A stretch of 48,882 nucleotides of DNA from Paenimyroides marinum (GCF_900108395.1 NZ_FNXE01000027.1:1-48882), one strand, 5' to 3'. Positions 27,169 through 36,446 are shown, numbered from the stretch's first letter. The notes: generated by a model not told the origin, from the letters alone. A program made the numbers and translations.

Positions 27169-28041
27169 TTATCCTTTAATCGTTTCCACGTCTTTATTAA
27201 TCTTGTTAATCAATCCCATCAATACTTTTCCAGGACCAACTTCTGTGAATGAAGTAGCACCATCGGCAATCATTTGTTGTACCGATTGTGTCCAACGAAC
27301 AGGAGCGGTTAATTGCGTGATAAGGTTTTTCTTAATCTCTGCCGGATCAGACACGGCTGAAGCCGTTACGTTTTGGTACACCGGACAAATAGGAGTGTGG
27401 AAGGTAGTTGTTTCGATTGCTGCAGCTAATTCTTCGCGTGCAGGTTCCATCATTGGCGAATGAAAAGCTCCACCCACAGGTAAGATCAACGCACGTTTTG
27501 CACCGGCTTCTTTCATTTTTTCGCAAGCTAATTCCACAGCTTTTGTTTCACCTGAAATAACCAATTGTCCAGGGCAATTGTAATTTGCTGCAACCACAAC
27601 ACCGTCAATCGACGCACAAATATCTTCAACCACTTTATCGTCTAAATTTAAAACGGCAGCCATTGTAGAAGGGGTAATTTCGCAGGCTTTTTGCATTGCC
27701 ATAGCTCGTTTAGATACTAATTGCAACGCGTCTTCAAAAGATAATGTTCCGTTGGCAACCAACGCTGAAAATTCGCCTAACGAATGTCCGGCAACCATTT
27801 CAGGTTTAAAATCGGGTAGGGTTTTCGCTAAAATAACCGAGTGTAAAAATACTGCAGGTTGTGTAACTTTGGTTTGTTTTAGCTCCTCATCTGTTCCGTT
27901 AAACATGATTTCAGTAATGTTGAAACCTAAAATGTTATTGGCTTTATCAAATAGTTCTTTGGCAACTTCTGATGTTTCATATAGGTCTTTACCCATTCCT
28001 GAAAATTGAGCTCCCTGACCTGGAAATACGTATGCTTTCAT
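27169..28041 (-). CDS. fabD: Malonyl-CoA:ACP transacylase
   Basis: 290 residues. Moves malonyl from CoA to acyl carrier protein for fatty-acid elongation. The active site is complete: GQGAQ (oxyanion Gln near 9-12), GHSLGE with nucleophile Ser87, and GAFHSPMM with His194. Full length for the family. It stands 88 bases after the DEAD-like gene and has its own terminator. A TATTTTTG element at 28073-28066 could be its -7 box. Confidence 0.97.
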   Translation of the reverse strand: MKAYVFPGQGAQFSGMGKDLYETSEVAKELFDKANNILGFNITEIMFNGTDEELKQTKVTQPAVFLHSVILAKTLPDFKPEMVAGHSLGEFSALVANGTLSFEDALQLVSKRAMAMQKACEITPSTMAAVLNLDDKVVEDICASIDGVVVAANYNCPGQLVISGETKAVELACEKMKEAGAKRALILPVGGAFHSPMMEPAREELAAAIETTTFHTPICPVYQNVTASAVSDPAEIKKNLITQLTAPVRWTQSVQQMIADGATSFTEVGPGKVLMGLINKINKDVETIKG

Positions 28042-28129
28042 ATAATTGATGTTAGTTTATTTATGCAAAAATAAGGAATATTGAGAGATAAAAACGGGTA
28101 AAATATAACGTGAGTATTTTCAAATGAAA

Positions 28130-28759
28130 CTATTCCTCATCAAAATCTTCCTCATCTGAAAACCAGTAGCTGTCTAACATGGTTTTATCAACAAAGATTT
28201 CTAAACGTTCGGTTTCTTGTTCAGATACGTATAAACGTTGTGTTTTGCCAATACTTTCAGACAAGCGGTACAAACGGGTATCGTGTCGCAAACGAAGCAA
28301 TTCATCGGTATCGTTAATAACCAACATTTTTAGCTGGTTTACATCAAAACCGGCATTTCCAAACATAAAATTCAAGCGTTCGGGGGTACCAATTAAAACA
28401 TCGATTCCTATAGAAATCTGGTTTTTATCTTCATCTAAATCGGTTTTATCGTGCGTCATAAAAATACGCAAACCGGTGTATTTTGCTAGTTTTTTAAACA
28501 CTGTTTCCATTTGTAATGCCTGTGGTTTGTCCTGAACAATTACCAATGCACGTGGCGACAGCATAAAAGCTTTTTCCAACCGCTGAATGACCGATATAGC
28601 GATGGTTTCTTCTCTTTCTTCCTGATTTTCTATGATTAAAACCACATCGTTGCCCGATTTTATGGTTCCAAAAGCTTCTTTAATAACATTTGGAGCTTCG
28701 GTTAAACCGTTTTCAATTAAGGCTTGCTGTAATTTTGGATGTATCTTTTTTAAATTCAT
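28130..28759 (-). CDS. Degenerate single-domain DEAD-box-like protein
   Basis: 209 residues covering one RecA-like domain of a DEAD-box helicase; the second domain is absent. The family frame is clear (SPRALVIVQDKPQALQ as motif Ia, LIGTPERLNF as motif Ib at about 123-131). The catalytic parts are gone: the Walker A position reads NDVVLIIENQEE (no GKT), motif II reads NDTD (149-152) for DEAD, and the Q-motif Gln is missing. The tail is acidic. It cannot hydrolyse ATP in the usual way and may act as a scaffold or RNA/protein binder. It starts 5 bases after the response regulator stop, so it belongs to that operon. Confidence 0.8.
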   Translation of the reverse strand: MNLKKIHPKLQQALIENGLTEAPNVIKEAFGTIKSGNDVVLIIENQEEREETIAISVIQRLEKAFMLSPRALVIVQDKPQALQMETVFKKLAKYTGLRIFMTHDKTDLDEDKNQISIGIDVLIGTPERLNFMFGNAGFDVNQLKMLVINDTDELLRLRHDTRLYRLSESIGKTQRLYVSEQETERLEIFVDKTMLDSYWFSDEEDFDEE

Positions 28760-28764
28760 TTTGT

Positions 28765-29928
28765 TTATTTTGATGCAAATAATTCTACATCGGACTTAGA
28801 TATTTCTTTTCCGCCTAAAATAATCAATCGTTCTACCACATTTCGCAATTCACGGATATTTCCCGTCCAATCGTATGCTTTTAAAAGATTTATGGCATCG
28901 GTAGAAAATGTTTTTTGTGCACTGCCGTTTTCGTCTGCAATTTTCTTTGTAAAATGTTCTATCAATAACGGAATGTCGTCTCTGCGATCATTCAATGCCG
29001 GAACTTTTATAAGAATCACCGCCAAACGATGGTACAAATCTTCACGGAATCTGCCTTCTTCAATTTCTTTACGCAGATCTTTATTGGTTGCTGCAATCAC
29101 ACGAACATCAACCTTAATGTCTTTATCGGCACCCACTCTGGTAATCATGTTTTCCTGCAACGCACGTAATACTTTTGCTTGTGCAGCCAGACTCATATCG
29201 CCGATTTCATCTAAAAAGATCGTTCCTTTGTCTGCAGCTTCAAATTTCCCGGCTCGGTCTTTAACGGCTGATGTAAACGCACCTTTTACGTGACCAAACA
29301 ATTCGCTTTCGATTAATTCTGATGGAATTGCCGCACAGTTTACTTCTATCAACGGATATTGCGAACGATTACTTTTTTCATGCAGGTTATGTGCCACCAG
29401 TTCTTTTCCTGTTCCGTTTGGTCCGGTAATCAACACGCGCGCATCGGTTTCGGCAACCTTATCAACCATGTCTTTGATTTGCTGAATAGGTTCGCTTTCA
29501 CCAATCATTTGATAGCTTTTACTTACTTTCTTTTTTAAACGTTTGTTTTCAACAATCAACAATTTATTGTCTAATGCATTGCGAACGGTTGTCAGCAATC
29601 GGTTTAAATCGGGCGGTTTTGAAATGTAATCAAAAGCACCTAAACGCATGGTATTAACGGCTGTTTCTAAATCGCCATGACCCGAAATCATGATAAAAGG
29701 TGTTTCGGGTTTTATTTTTTTAGCTTCCTGCAATACTTCTTCGCCGTCTTTTTTGGGCATTTTTATATCGCAAATAACTAAATCAAAATCATCGTTTTTT
29801 ATTTTTTCTAAACCTTCTTCTCCGTCGGCAGCTTCAGAAACCACATACTGATCGTTTTCTTCTGCCAATATTTTAGATAACACTCTGCGGATGGAGGCTT
29901 CGTCTTCTATAATTAATATTTTAGCCAT
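28765..29928 (-). CDS. NtrC-type response regulator lacking the Fis DNA-binding domain
   Basis: 387 residues from the second of two MAKIL starts. A receiver domain (phosphoacceptor Asp54 in VICDIKMP, Lys104) precedes an AAA+ sigma-54 activator domain: Walker A GPNGTGKE (169-176), Walker B TIFLDE (236-241). The sigma-54 contact loop reads GAFTSA (216-221), not GAFTGA. The chain ends at DVELFASK, soon after the AAA+ lid (WTGNIRELRNVVERL), with no C-terminal helix-turn-helix; typical NtrC proteins run to about 460 residues. It may act without DNA tethering. No histidine kinase gene is adjacent. An alternative start at 29946 adds MAKILS and overlaps the permease gene. Confidence 0.9.
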   Translation of the reverse strand: MAKILIIEDEASIRRVLSKILAEENDQYVVSEAADGEEGLEKIKNDDFDLVICDIKMPKKDGEEVLQEAKKIKPETPFIMISGHGDLETAVNTMRLGAFDYISKPPDLNRLLTTVRNALDNKLLIVENKRLKKKVSKSYQMIGESEPIQQIKDMVDKVAETDARVLITGPNGTGKELVAHNLHEKSNRSQYPLIEVNCAAIPSELIESELFGHVKGAFTSAVKDRAGKFEAADKGTIFLDEIGDMSLAAQAKVLRALQENMITRVGADKDIKVDVRVIAATNKDLRKEIEEGRFREDLYHRLAVILIKVPALNDRRDDIPLLIEHFTKKIADENGSAQKTFSTDAINLLKAYDWTGNIRELRNVVERLIILGGKEISKSDVELFASK

Positions 29929-29946
29929 ACTTAATATTTTAGCCAT
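29913..29946. repeat. Tandem 18-bp duplication at a gene junction
   Basis: TTAATATTTTAGCCAT occurs at 29913-29928 and 29931-29946, separated by AC. On the minus strand each copy reads ATGGCTAAAATATTAA, so the start of the regulator gene is doubled; the upstream copy supplies the last codons and TAA stop of the permease. Confidence 0.9.
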
Positions 29947-31220
29947 TTTACAAGTTCTTTCCAGGTTGGTTTTTTGCCGTACATTAAAATACCTACGCGG
30001 TAAATTTTTGAAGCTACCCAAACAATAGCTATAAAGGTAGCAAATAAAAGTGCAATTGAAAGTGCAATTTGGTAAAACGGCACACCAAACGGAATACGCA
30101 TTAACATTACAATTGGCGAGGTAAACGGAATCATGGAAAAAATGGTTGCTACGGTTCCGTGCGGTTCATTCATTACGGTGAAAAAACCAATATAAACACC
30201 CAACATCAACGGCATAATTACGGGAAACATAAACTGTTGGGTATCGGTTTCATTATCAACTGCGGCACCAATGGCAGCATACAATGAGCTATACAAGAAA
30301 TACCCGCCAATGAAATAAATCAGGAAGTAAGCAATCATGCTTAACAAAGGAAGTTTTAGAAACTCAGCAAAATATACTTTTACATTGGCAAATTTAGCAG
30401 TTTCCATTGCCAGTTCTGTTGTAGGTGTTGATGTGTTTAAACCAAATACGGTATTGGCTATTACTAATAAAATCATTCCTACAATTGCCCAGATAACAAA
30501 CTGTAATATACCGGCAAAAGTGGTACCAATGATTTTTCCCATCATTAATTGTATCGGTTTAATAGATGATACAATGATTTCAATGATTCGGTTGGTTTTC
30601 TCTTCAATAACGCTGCGCATCACCATATTTCCGTAAATAATAATGAACATCATAATCAAGTAACCAAATGCCGAGCCAATAGCAACTTTCATTTCGTTCA
30701 GCCCTTTAACGGTTTCTTCGCCCGATGCTTTGGTTAAGTGCATGGTTACATCAATTTTAGATTGATCTAACAGCACCGTATCAATGCCTTTTGAACTTAA
30801 ATTCTGACGCATTAATTTATCTGAAAGCTTAGATTCTACATCGGCAATGAAGCCAATACTGGGACTGTCTTCGGAAACATATTCAATCGCTTCTTCGTAA
30901 TCTTTCAGATTTTCTTTTGAAGGAATAAACAAGATGCCCTCATAATTTGCCTGCGAAACGCTGTCTTTCAATATTTTTGGATCGATTTTAGAAACATCGT
31001 GGTATTTATAACTTTCGTTGCTTTTAAAATCGTTGACGAACATCCCGCTTTCATCGTGTATGCCAATATGTTTCACTTCGGTTTTCATTGAACTTAAGTA
31101 TCCGATCAGTGCTGCAACTGCCACAAAAATAAGCGGACTAACAAAAGTCATCACTATGAATGATTTATTTCGAACTTTAGAAATAAATTCTCTTTTTATA
31201 ATTAAGGATAAAACGCCCAT
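29931..31220 (-). CDS. ABC-2 type (NatB-like) export permease
   Basis: 429 residues. One membrane segment near 22-42, an extracytoplasmic domain of about 130 residues, then about five more segments, with the motif KTNRIIEIIVSSIKP that is typical of NatB-type ABC-2 permeases. Paired with the ATPase gene through a TAATG overlap (shared base 31220). Probably exports a cation or other small molecule, as NatAB exports sodium in Bacillus, but the substrate is not shown. Its last codons (WLKY, stop) lie inside a duplicated copy of the next gene's start. Confidence 0.88.
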   Translation of the reverse strand: MGVLSLIIKREFISKVRNKSFIVMTFVSPLIFVAVAALIGYLSSMKTEVKHIGIHDESGMFVNDFKSNESYKYHDVSKIDPKILKDSVSQANYEGILFIPSKENLKDYEEAIEYVSEDSPSIGFIADVESKLSDKLMRQNLSSKGIDTVLLDQSKIDVTMHLTKASGEETVKGLNEMKVAIGSAFGYLIMMFIIIYGNMVMRSVIEEKTNRIIEIIVSSIKPIQLMMGKIIGTTFAGILQFVIWAIVGMILLVIANTVFGLNTSTPTTELAMETAKFANVKVYFAEFLKLPLLSMIAYFLIYFIGGYFLYSSLYAAIGAAVDNETDTQQFMFPVIMPLMLGVYIGFFTVMNEPHGTVATIFSMIPFTSPIVMLMRIPFGVPFYQIALSIALLFATFIAIVWVASKIYRVGILMYGKKPTWKELVKWLKY

Positions 31221-32143
31221 TAGTTATTGGTTACAGTTTGAATAAAAATATCGTTGATGCTCGGAATTTTTTCAGAAAAATGTGTGATTTGCCCAAACGG
31301 AATTAAATCTTGAAGTAATTCATTCACAGGTTTTCTGTTTAAATTTACAGACAATTTCAGTTCATTATCTAAAGATTTAAAAAACGTATCTTCGATTTGA
31401 TATTTTGCATTCAGAAAATCTTTCAATTGTTGTTCGTTCTGCGTATTGATTCCCAAATCAAACGTATTGGAACGATATTGTTTTTTAATATCGATTAAAG
31501 AGCCGTCTAATAATTTGTTTGATTTGTGAATTAAGGCAATTTCATCACAAAGCTCTTCTACACTTTCCATTCGGTGTGTTGAAAAAATAATGGTGCTGCC
31601 CTTTTTCTTTAATTCTAAGATTTCGTCTTTAATAATGTTGGCATTTACAGGATCGAAGCCTGAAAAAGGCTCATCGAAAATCAACAATTTTGGTTGATGC
31701 AGAACGGTAACCACAAACTGAATTTTCTGTGCCATACCTTTTGATAGTTCCTGAATTTTTTTGTTCCACCAATCGCCGATTTCTAATTTTTCAAACCAAT
31801 ATTTCAATTGTTTTTTGGCTTGGTCTTTAGAAATCCCTTTTAATTGTGCCAGATATAAAGCTTGTTCGCCTACCTTCATACTTTTGTATAAACCGCGTTC
31901 TTCGGGCATATAACCAATATGTTGTACGTGTTTTGGACTTAACTTTTCGCCGTCTAATAAAATTTCGCCGCTATCGGGAAAAGTAATTTGGTTTATAATG
32001 CGAATAAGCGAAGTTTTTCCGGCACCGTTTGGACCTAAAAGTCCGTAAATGCTGCCGTGCGGTATAGATAAAGAAACATTGTTTAAAGCGGTTTTTTTGC
32101 CATACTTTTTAACAACATTGTTTACTTCTAATATTGGGGTCAT
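31220..32143 (-). CDS. ABC-2 exporter ATP-binding protein (NatA-like)
   Basis: 307 residues. Walker A GPNGAGKT (38-45), signature LSKGM (usual LSGGQ altered, as in NatA-type proteins), Walker B LLIFDEP, plus a C-terminal domain of about 80 residues (DUF4162-like). First gene of a four-gene minus-strand operon: ATPase, permease, response regulator, DEAD-like protein. Upstream, CAAAGCTA at 32167-32174 is an exact TAnnTTTG-type -7 box on the minus strand, but it lies beside the dnaJ terminator and has no clear -33 box. Confidence 0.92.
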   Translation of the reverse strand: MTPILEVNNVVKKYGKKTALNNVSLSIPHGSIYGLLGPNGAGKTSLIRIINQITFPDSGEILLDGEKLSPKHVQHIGYMPEERGLYKSMKVGEQALYLAQLKGISKDQAKKQLKYWFEKLEIGDWWNKKIQELSKGMAQKIQFVVTVLHQPKLLIFDEPFSGFDPVNANIIKDEILELKKKGSTIIFSTHRMESVEELCDEIALIHKSNKLLDGSLIDIKKQYRSNTFDLGINTQNEQQLKDFLNAKYQIEDTFFKSLDNELKLSVNLNRKPVNELLQDLIPFGQITHFSEKIPSINDIFIQTVTNN

Positions 32144-32186
32144 AATTTATTTTGATGTTATTTTTACAAAGCTACGAAACAGTTGC

Positions 32187-32220
32187 AAAAAAAACCCATC
32201 CTTGTGAATACAAGGATGGG
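32187..32220 (-). terminator. Terminator of the grpE-dnaJ operon
   Basis: Perfect 10-bp stem CCCATCCTTG (32195-32204) with CAAGGATGGG (32211-32220) and a run of eight T on the minus strand downstream. Confidence 0.9.
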
Positions 32221-32289
32221 AAAAATTGCTATGAAAAAGAAAATCCACCGTTTTATAAGTGTATCGCAAATCTATAAAACAAATTTGAA

Positions 32290-33414
32290 TTATGAAAACA
32301 TTTCTTTTACTTTTTCAAAAAAACTTTTGTCTCCTTTTTGCGGATGTGGTATAAAATTGTCGTCATCCTTCATTCTTTCGAAGAAATCTTTTTGTTCTTT
32401 TGTTAATTTTTTAGGTGTCCAAATGTTGATGTGTATTAAGAAATCTCCGTTTCCGTAGCCGTTTAAACTTGGTAAACCTTTGCCTTTTAATCGCAAAATT
32501 TTGCCAGATTGTATTCCTTCTTCTATTTTGATACGCACTTTTCCGTTCACGGTATCTATTTCTTTAGATCCACCTAAAGCAGCATCGGCAATGTTCAAAT
32601 ACAAATCATAATGAATGTTTTCGCCTTCACGTTTTAAAAATTCGTGTTCGATTTCTTCAATTACAACAATTAGATCACCAGGAATACTGTTTGCGCCAGG
32701 AGCTTCGTTTCCTTTGCCTGACACTTTTAGCTGAATTCCGTCTGAAACACCGGCAGGTATTTTAATTGATACGGTTTCTTCTGCAGTGATCATTCCTTCT
32801 GCATCGGCATCCTTTGGTTTGTGATCTAAAATCTGACCAGAACCATGACAGGTAGGACATGGAGAAGAGGTTTGCATGCGACCTAAAATGGTATTTTGAA
32901 CTCGCATTACTTGTCCGGACCCGTTACAGGTTCCGCAAGTTTTATATGTAACACCGGCTGCCTTTACTTTGCGTTTTACTTTAACTTTTTTCTCTACACC
33001 GTTAGCAATATCTTCTAAAGTAAGTTTTACTTTTATGCGTAAACTTGATCCTTTTACACGACGTTGACCGCTACTGCCACCAAATCCGCTGAAACCACCG
33101 AAGCCGCCAAAACCACTACCAAAAATATCTCCAAACTGACTGAAAATATCTTCCATGTTGTTAAATCCGCCACCGCCAAATCCGCCGGCACCTTCAAATG
33201 CAGCGTGACCATATTGGTCATAACGGGCTTTTTTATCCGGATCGCTTAAAACTTCATAAGCTTCGGCTGCCAGTTTAAAGTTTTCTTCAGCTTCTTTATC
33301 TCCCGGATTTTTATCAGGGTGAAATTCAATAGCTTTTTTCCGATAGGCTTTTTTTATCGCAGCAGCGTCGGCACTTTTGTCAATACCTAATATTTCGTAA
33401 TAATCTTTCTTCAT
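32290..33414 (-). CDS. dnaJ: Chaperone DnaJ with only two of four zinc-finger repeats
   Basis: 374 residues, Hsp40 co-chaperone of DnaK. J domain with HPD (FHPDKN near 32-36), Gly/Phe-rich region (about 75-115), cysteine-rich region, then the C-terminal substrate-binding domains. Only CGTCNGSG and CPTCHGSG are present, the second and third CxxCxGxG repeats of E. coli DnaJ. Where repeats one and four should be, the chain reads [10 protein letters not shown] and [11 protein letters not shown]. Zinc centre I (repeats 1 and 4) is therefore absent and centre II (2 and 3) kept. I recall the same in other Flavobacteriaceae. It follows grpE by 9 bases. Confidence 0.96.
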   Translation of the reverse strand: MKKDYYEILGIDKSADAAAIKKAYRKKAIEFHPDKNPGDKEAEENFKLAAEAYEVLSDPDKKARYDQYGHAAFEGAGGFGGGGFNNMEDIFSQFGDIFGSGFGGFGGFSGFGGSSGQRRVKGSSLRIKVKLTLEDIANGVEKKVKVKRKVKAAGVTYKTCGTCNGSGQVMRVQNTILGRMQTSSPCPTCHGSGQILDHKPKDADAEGMITAEETVSIKIPAGVSDGIQLKVSGKGNEAPGANSIPGDLIVVIEEIEHEFLKREGENIHYDLYLNIADAALGGSKEIDTVNGKVRIKIEEGIQSGKILRLKGKGLPSLNGYGNGDFLIHINIWTPKKLTKEQKDFFERMKDDDNFIPHPQKGDKSFFEKVKEMFS

Positions 33415-33423
33415 CTTAACCTT

Positions 33424-33960
33424 TTATTGTCCGATAACCACTTTTGGAAAACGAATGATTTTATCACCTAATTTGTATCCTTTTTCAATTACGTCAACGA
33501 TTTTTCCTTTTAAATCATCGCCTGCAGGAATTTGTGTAACTGCTTCTGAAATATCTGCATTAAATGCATCACCTTTATTTATTTCAACCAGACTTAATCC
33601 TTTTGCAGACAAATTGTCACGCAATTTTGTTGCGATCAGGTTAAATCCTGTCAAGTGTTCACTTTCGCCTAAGGTTTCCATTTGAGCAATGGCTCTGTCA
33701 AAATCATCTAAAACAGGTAAAATTCCTTTCATTACATCTTCATTAGCTGTGGCAAACAGATCTAATCGTTCGCGAGCTGTTCTTTTTCTAAAATTTTCAA
33801 ACTCAGCAAACAGTCTTAAAAACTTGTCCTTTTCGGCAGCTAATTGTTCCTCTAATTGCTGTGTTTCTGATAATTTTTCTGCGGTATCAGCTATTTCGTT
33901 TTCAGATATATTTTCTGTATTTTGTTCTGTATCTTGGTTTTTCAATTCTTCGTTTTCCAT
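33424..33960 (-). CDS. grpE: Nucleotide exchange factor GrpE
   Basis: 178 residues. An acidic, Gln/Asn-rich N-terminus, a long coiled coil (about 30-75) with FLRLFAEFENFRKRTARER, then the beta domain ending in IRFPKVVIGQ. It releases ADP from DnaK. First gene of the grpE-dnaJ operon, with a promoter of the Bacteroidota type just upstream. No CIRCE element visible. Confidence 0.96.
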   Translation of the reverse strand: MENEELKNQDTEQNTENISENEIADTAEKLSETQQLEEQLAAEKDKFLRLFAEFENFRKRTARERLDLFATANEDVMKGILPVLDDFDRAIAQMETLGESEHLTGFNLIATKLRDNLSAKGLSLVEINKGDAFNADISEAVTQIPAGDDLKGKIVDVIEKGYKLGDKIIRFPKVVIGQ

Positions 33961-33990
33961 TTTCCTTACATTTTACTAAATCACTCTAAG

Positions 33991-34023
33991 CAAAATTAAA
34001 GCCATAGTTGGTTTTTAGACAAA
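33991..34023 (-). promoter_or_regulatory. Promoter of grpE-dnaJ
   Basis: On the minus strand: TTTG (34023-34020), 21-base spacer, TAATTTTG (33998-33991), the Bacteroidota primary sigma pattern TTTG / TAnnTTTG. The grpE ATG is about 30 bases further on. Confidence 0.55.
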
Positions 34024-34081
34024 TTGGCAGTTTTATATCGTTAATCTATGTTAAGAAAATAGTTGTTATTATTCATTTTAG

Positions 34082-34111
34082 TTTGTTGAATAAAGTTTTT
34101 AAATATATTTG
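34082..34111 (+). promoter_or_regulatory. Promoter of the YceI-family gene
   Basis: TTTG (34082-34085), 18-base spacer, TATATTTG (34104-34111). This matches the Bacteroidota -33/-7 consensus and predicts a leader of about 15-20 bases before the ATG at 34134. Confidence 0.7.
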
Positions 34112-34133
34112 TACTAAATTAAAATTAAAGATT

Positions 34134-34802
34134 ATGAAAAAAAATGTAATTGCTTTAGTTGTATTAGCAGCTTTATCATTCACTGCATGTAAAAAAGAGA
34201 ATGCAACTGTTGAAACTACTGATGCTATAGAAACTGCAACACAAACGGCTGATGCTGTAACATACACTACAAACGTAACTGACTCTAAAATTGACTGGGT
34301 TGGCGGTAAAGTTTCCGGAGACCAACATACCGGAACGATTTCTTTAAAAGACGGAGAAGTTTTTGTAACCGATAATGTTGTTACAGGTGGTAAATTTACA
34401 ATTGATATGAACTCTATTAATGTTACCGATATTACAGATGCTGAGAAAAAAGCCGGATTAGAAGGGCATTTAAAAGGAGCTACCGCAGAAAACGCAGACC
34501 ATTTCTTTAATGTATCAAAATTCCCGACTGCTACTTTTGAAATTACAAGTGTTTCTGAAGAAAACGCAAAACAAATGGTTGAAGGTAATTTAACTGTTAA
34601 AGAAACTACTCACGCTATTAAATTTCCTGCTACAGTTGTTGTAACTGATACGGATGTAACGGTGGTTTCTGATCCTTTTGAAATTGACAGAACAAAATGG
34701 GGTGTGAATTTTAACTCTGGCTCTGTTGTTAAAGATTTAGCCGGTGATAAAGTAATCAATGACAATATTAAATTAACAGTTTCTTTAAAAGCAACTAAAT
34801 AA
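34134..34802 (+). CDS. YceI family lipoprotein
   Basis: 222 residues from the ATG at 34134, chosen because a lipoprotein signal begins there (lipobox FTAC, Cys19) and a promoter lies just in front; the frame is open 42 codons further upstream but does not look coding. The YceI lipocalin-like domain covers about 45-222: DSKIDWVGGKVSGDQHTGTI near its start, FPTATFEITS in the middle and RTKWGVNFNSG near the end. Family members bind polyisoprenoids or similar lipids in the periplasm; ligand here unknown. Monocistronic, convergent with rny through a shared terminator. Confidence 0.92.
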   Translation: MKKNVIALVVLAALSFTACKKENATVETTDAIETATQTADAVTYTTNVTDSKIDWVGGKVSGDQHTGTISLKDGEVFVTDNVVTGGKFTIDMNSINVTDITDAEKKAGLEGHLKGATAENADHFFNVSKFPTATFEITSVSEENAKQMVEGNLTVKETTHAIKFPATVVVTDTDVTVVSDPFEIDRTKWGVNFNSGSVVKDLAGDKVINDNIKLTVSLKATK

Positions 34803-34811
34803 TTTGGAATA

Positions 34812-34840
34812 AAAAAATCCCGCAATTCGCGGGATTTTTT
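34812..34840. terminator. Bidirectional terminator between YceI-family gene and rny
   Basis: Perfect 12-bp stem AAAAAATCCCGC / GCGGGATTTTTT (34812-34823 with 34829-34840) with loop AATTC, between convergent genes. Confidence 0.9.
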
Positions 34841-34857
34841 TATTATATATAAAAGGG

Positions 34858-36420
34858 TTACTTCGCAATATTTACTGCTCTTGTTTCTCTAATTACCGTT
34901 ACTTTTACCTGACCGGGATAAGTCATTTCGGTTTGAATTTTTTGCGAAATCTGAAACGATAAATTCGAAGCCAGTTCATCAGATACTTTTTCACAGTCTA
35001 CAATTACGCGTAATTCTCTACCTGCCTGAATTGCGTATGCGTTTTTAATTCCGCCAAATCCGTAAGCAATGGCTTCTAAATCTTTTAAACGTTGAATATA
35101 CGAATCTAAAACTTGTCTGCGGGCTCCTGGTCTTGCACCTGAAATAGCATCGCAAACCTGGATAATTGGCGAAATTAAGGCAGTCATTTCAATTTCGTCG
35201 TGGTGGGCACCAATGGCGTTACAAACTTCCGGTTTTTCACCGTGTTTTTCTGCCAGTTGCATTCCTAATAATGCGTGTGGTAAATCGCTTTCTGTTTCAG
35301 GTACTTTACCAATATCGTGTAACAAGCCGGCACGTTTTGCCAATTTAACGTTTAATCCTAATTCTGCAGCCATTAATCCGCAAAGTTTAGCAACCTCGCG
35401 TGAGTGGTGTAAAAGGTTTTGACCGTATGAAGAACGGTATTTCATACGTCCCACCATTTTAATTAATTCGGGGTGTAATCCGTGAATACCTAAATCAATA
35501 ACGGTACGTTTACCGGTTTCGACGATTTCTTCATCTATCTGTTTAGCTGTTTTGGCAACAACCTCTTCAATTCTTGCAGGGTGAATACGACCGTCTGTCA
35601 CCAATCTGTGCAGTGATAAACGGGCGATTTCTCTTCTTACAGGATCAAAACATGAAAGGATAATTGCTTCCGGCGTGTCGTCAACAATAATTTCAACACC
35701 GGTTGCTGCTTCTAAAGCACGGATATTTCTACCTTCACGACCAATGATTCGTCCTTTAACATCGTCTGATTCAATATTGAAAACCGACACGCAGTTCTCA
35801 ATAGCTTCTTCGGTACCTACACGCTGAATGGTGTTGATGATGATTTTACGGGCTTCTTGCTGGGCGGTCATTTTAGCTTCTTCAACGGTGTCTTGTATGT
35901 AAGCCATTGCCTGTGTTTTAGCTTCTGCTTTAAGGCTTTCTACTAATTGTAATTTTGCCTCGTCTGCGGTTAAGCCAGCAATTTGTTCAAGTTTTTCTAC
36001 CTGAACGCGGTGTAATTTTTCGGTTTCTTCTTGTTTTTTCTCTAAGGCTTCCAGTTTTACAGCGTATTCTTTGATTGTTTTTTCGCTTTCGTCTGCTGCC
36101 TTTTTTGCACGGTTTAATTCGTTAGAAATTTGCGATTCTTTGTCACGGGTCCTTTTTTCGGCTTCAGCCATTTTTTTGTCGCGCGATAAAATAACCTGTT
36201 CGTGTTCAGATTTTAATTCAATGAACTTTTCTTTTGCCTGAAGGATTTTGTCTTTTTTAATTGTTTCCCCTTCCGCTCGTGCGTCTTTTAAAATTCCTTT
36301 GGCTTCGTTTTGTGCATTCTTTATTATAGACGATGCGTTGTTTTTTTCCAGGTATTTTGCTACTGCAAAACCAATTACTGCACCTGCTATAATTGCACAA
36401 ATAATTATTATTGTCTCCAT
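34858..36420 (-). CDS. rny: Ribonuclease Y
   Basis: 520 residues, the usual length. One N-terminal membrane anchor (about 3-20), a long coiled coil (25-190), a KH RNA-binding domain (about 210-275, with [15 protein letters not shown]) and an HD phosphohydrolase domain with LLHDIGK. A membrane-attached endoribonuclease that starts mRNA decay. The 6S-like RNA and zapA lie directly upstream on the same strand. Confidence 0.97.
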   Translation of the reverse strand: METIIIICAIIAGAVIGFAVAKYLEKNNASSIIKNAQNEAKGILKDARAEGETIKKDKILQAKEKFIELKSEHEQVILSRDKKMAEAEKRTRDKESQISNELNRAKKAADESEKTIKEYAVKLEALEKKQEETEKLHRVQVEKLEQIAGLTADEAKLQLVESLKAEAKTQAMAYIQDTVEEAKMTAQQEARKIIINTIQRVGTEEAIENCVSVFNIESDDVKGRIIGREGRNIRALEAATGVEIIVDDTPEAIILSCFDPVRREIARLSLHRLVTDGRIHPARIEEVVAKTAKQIDEEIVETGKRTVIDLGIHGLHPELIKMVGRMKYRSSYGQNLLHHSREVAKLCGLMAAELGLNVKLAKRAGLLHDIGKVPETESDLPHALLGMQLAEKHGEKPEVCNAIGAHHDEIEMTALISPIIQVCDAISGARPGARRQVLDSYIQRLKDLEAIAYGFGGIKNAYAIQAGRELRVIVDCEKVSDELASNLSFQISQKIQTEMTYPGQVKVTVIRETRAVNIAK

Positions 36421-36446
36421 TAGTGTGTAAATAGTTAATAAAAAAA

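Noticed and set aside
28765..30021. Start of the response regulator at 30021 (418 residues)
   Set aside because: The extra 31 residues run through the end of the permease gene out of frame; receiver homology begins at MAKILIIEDE.
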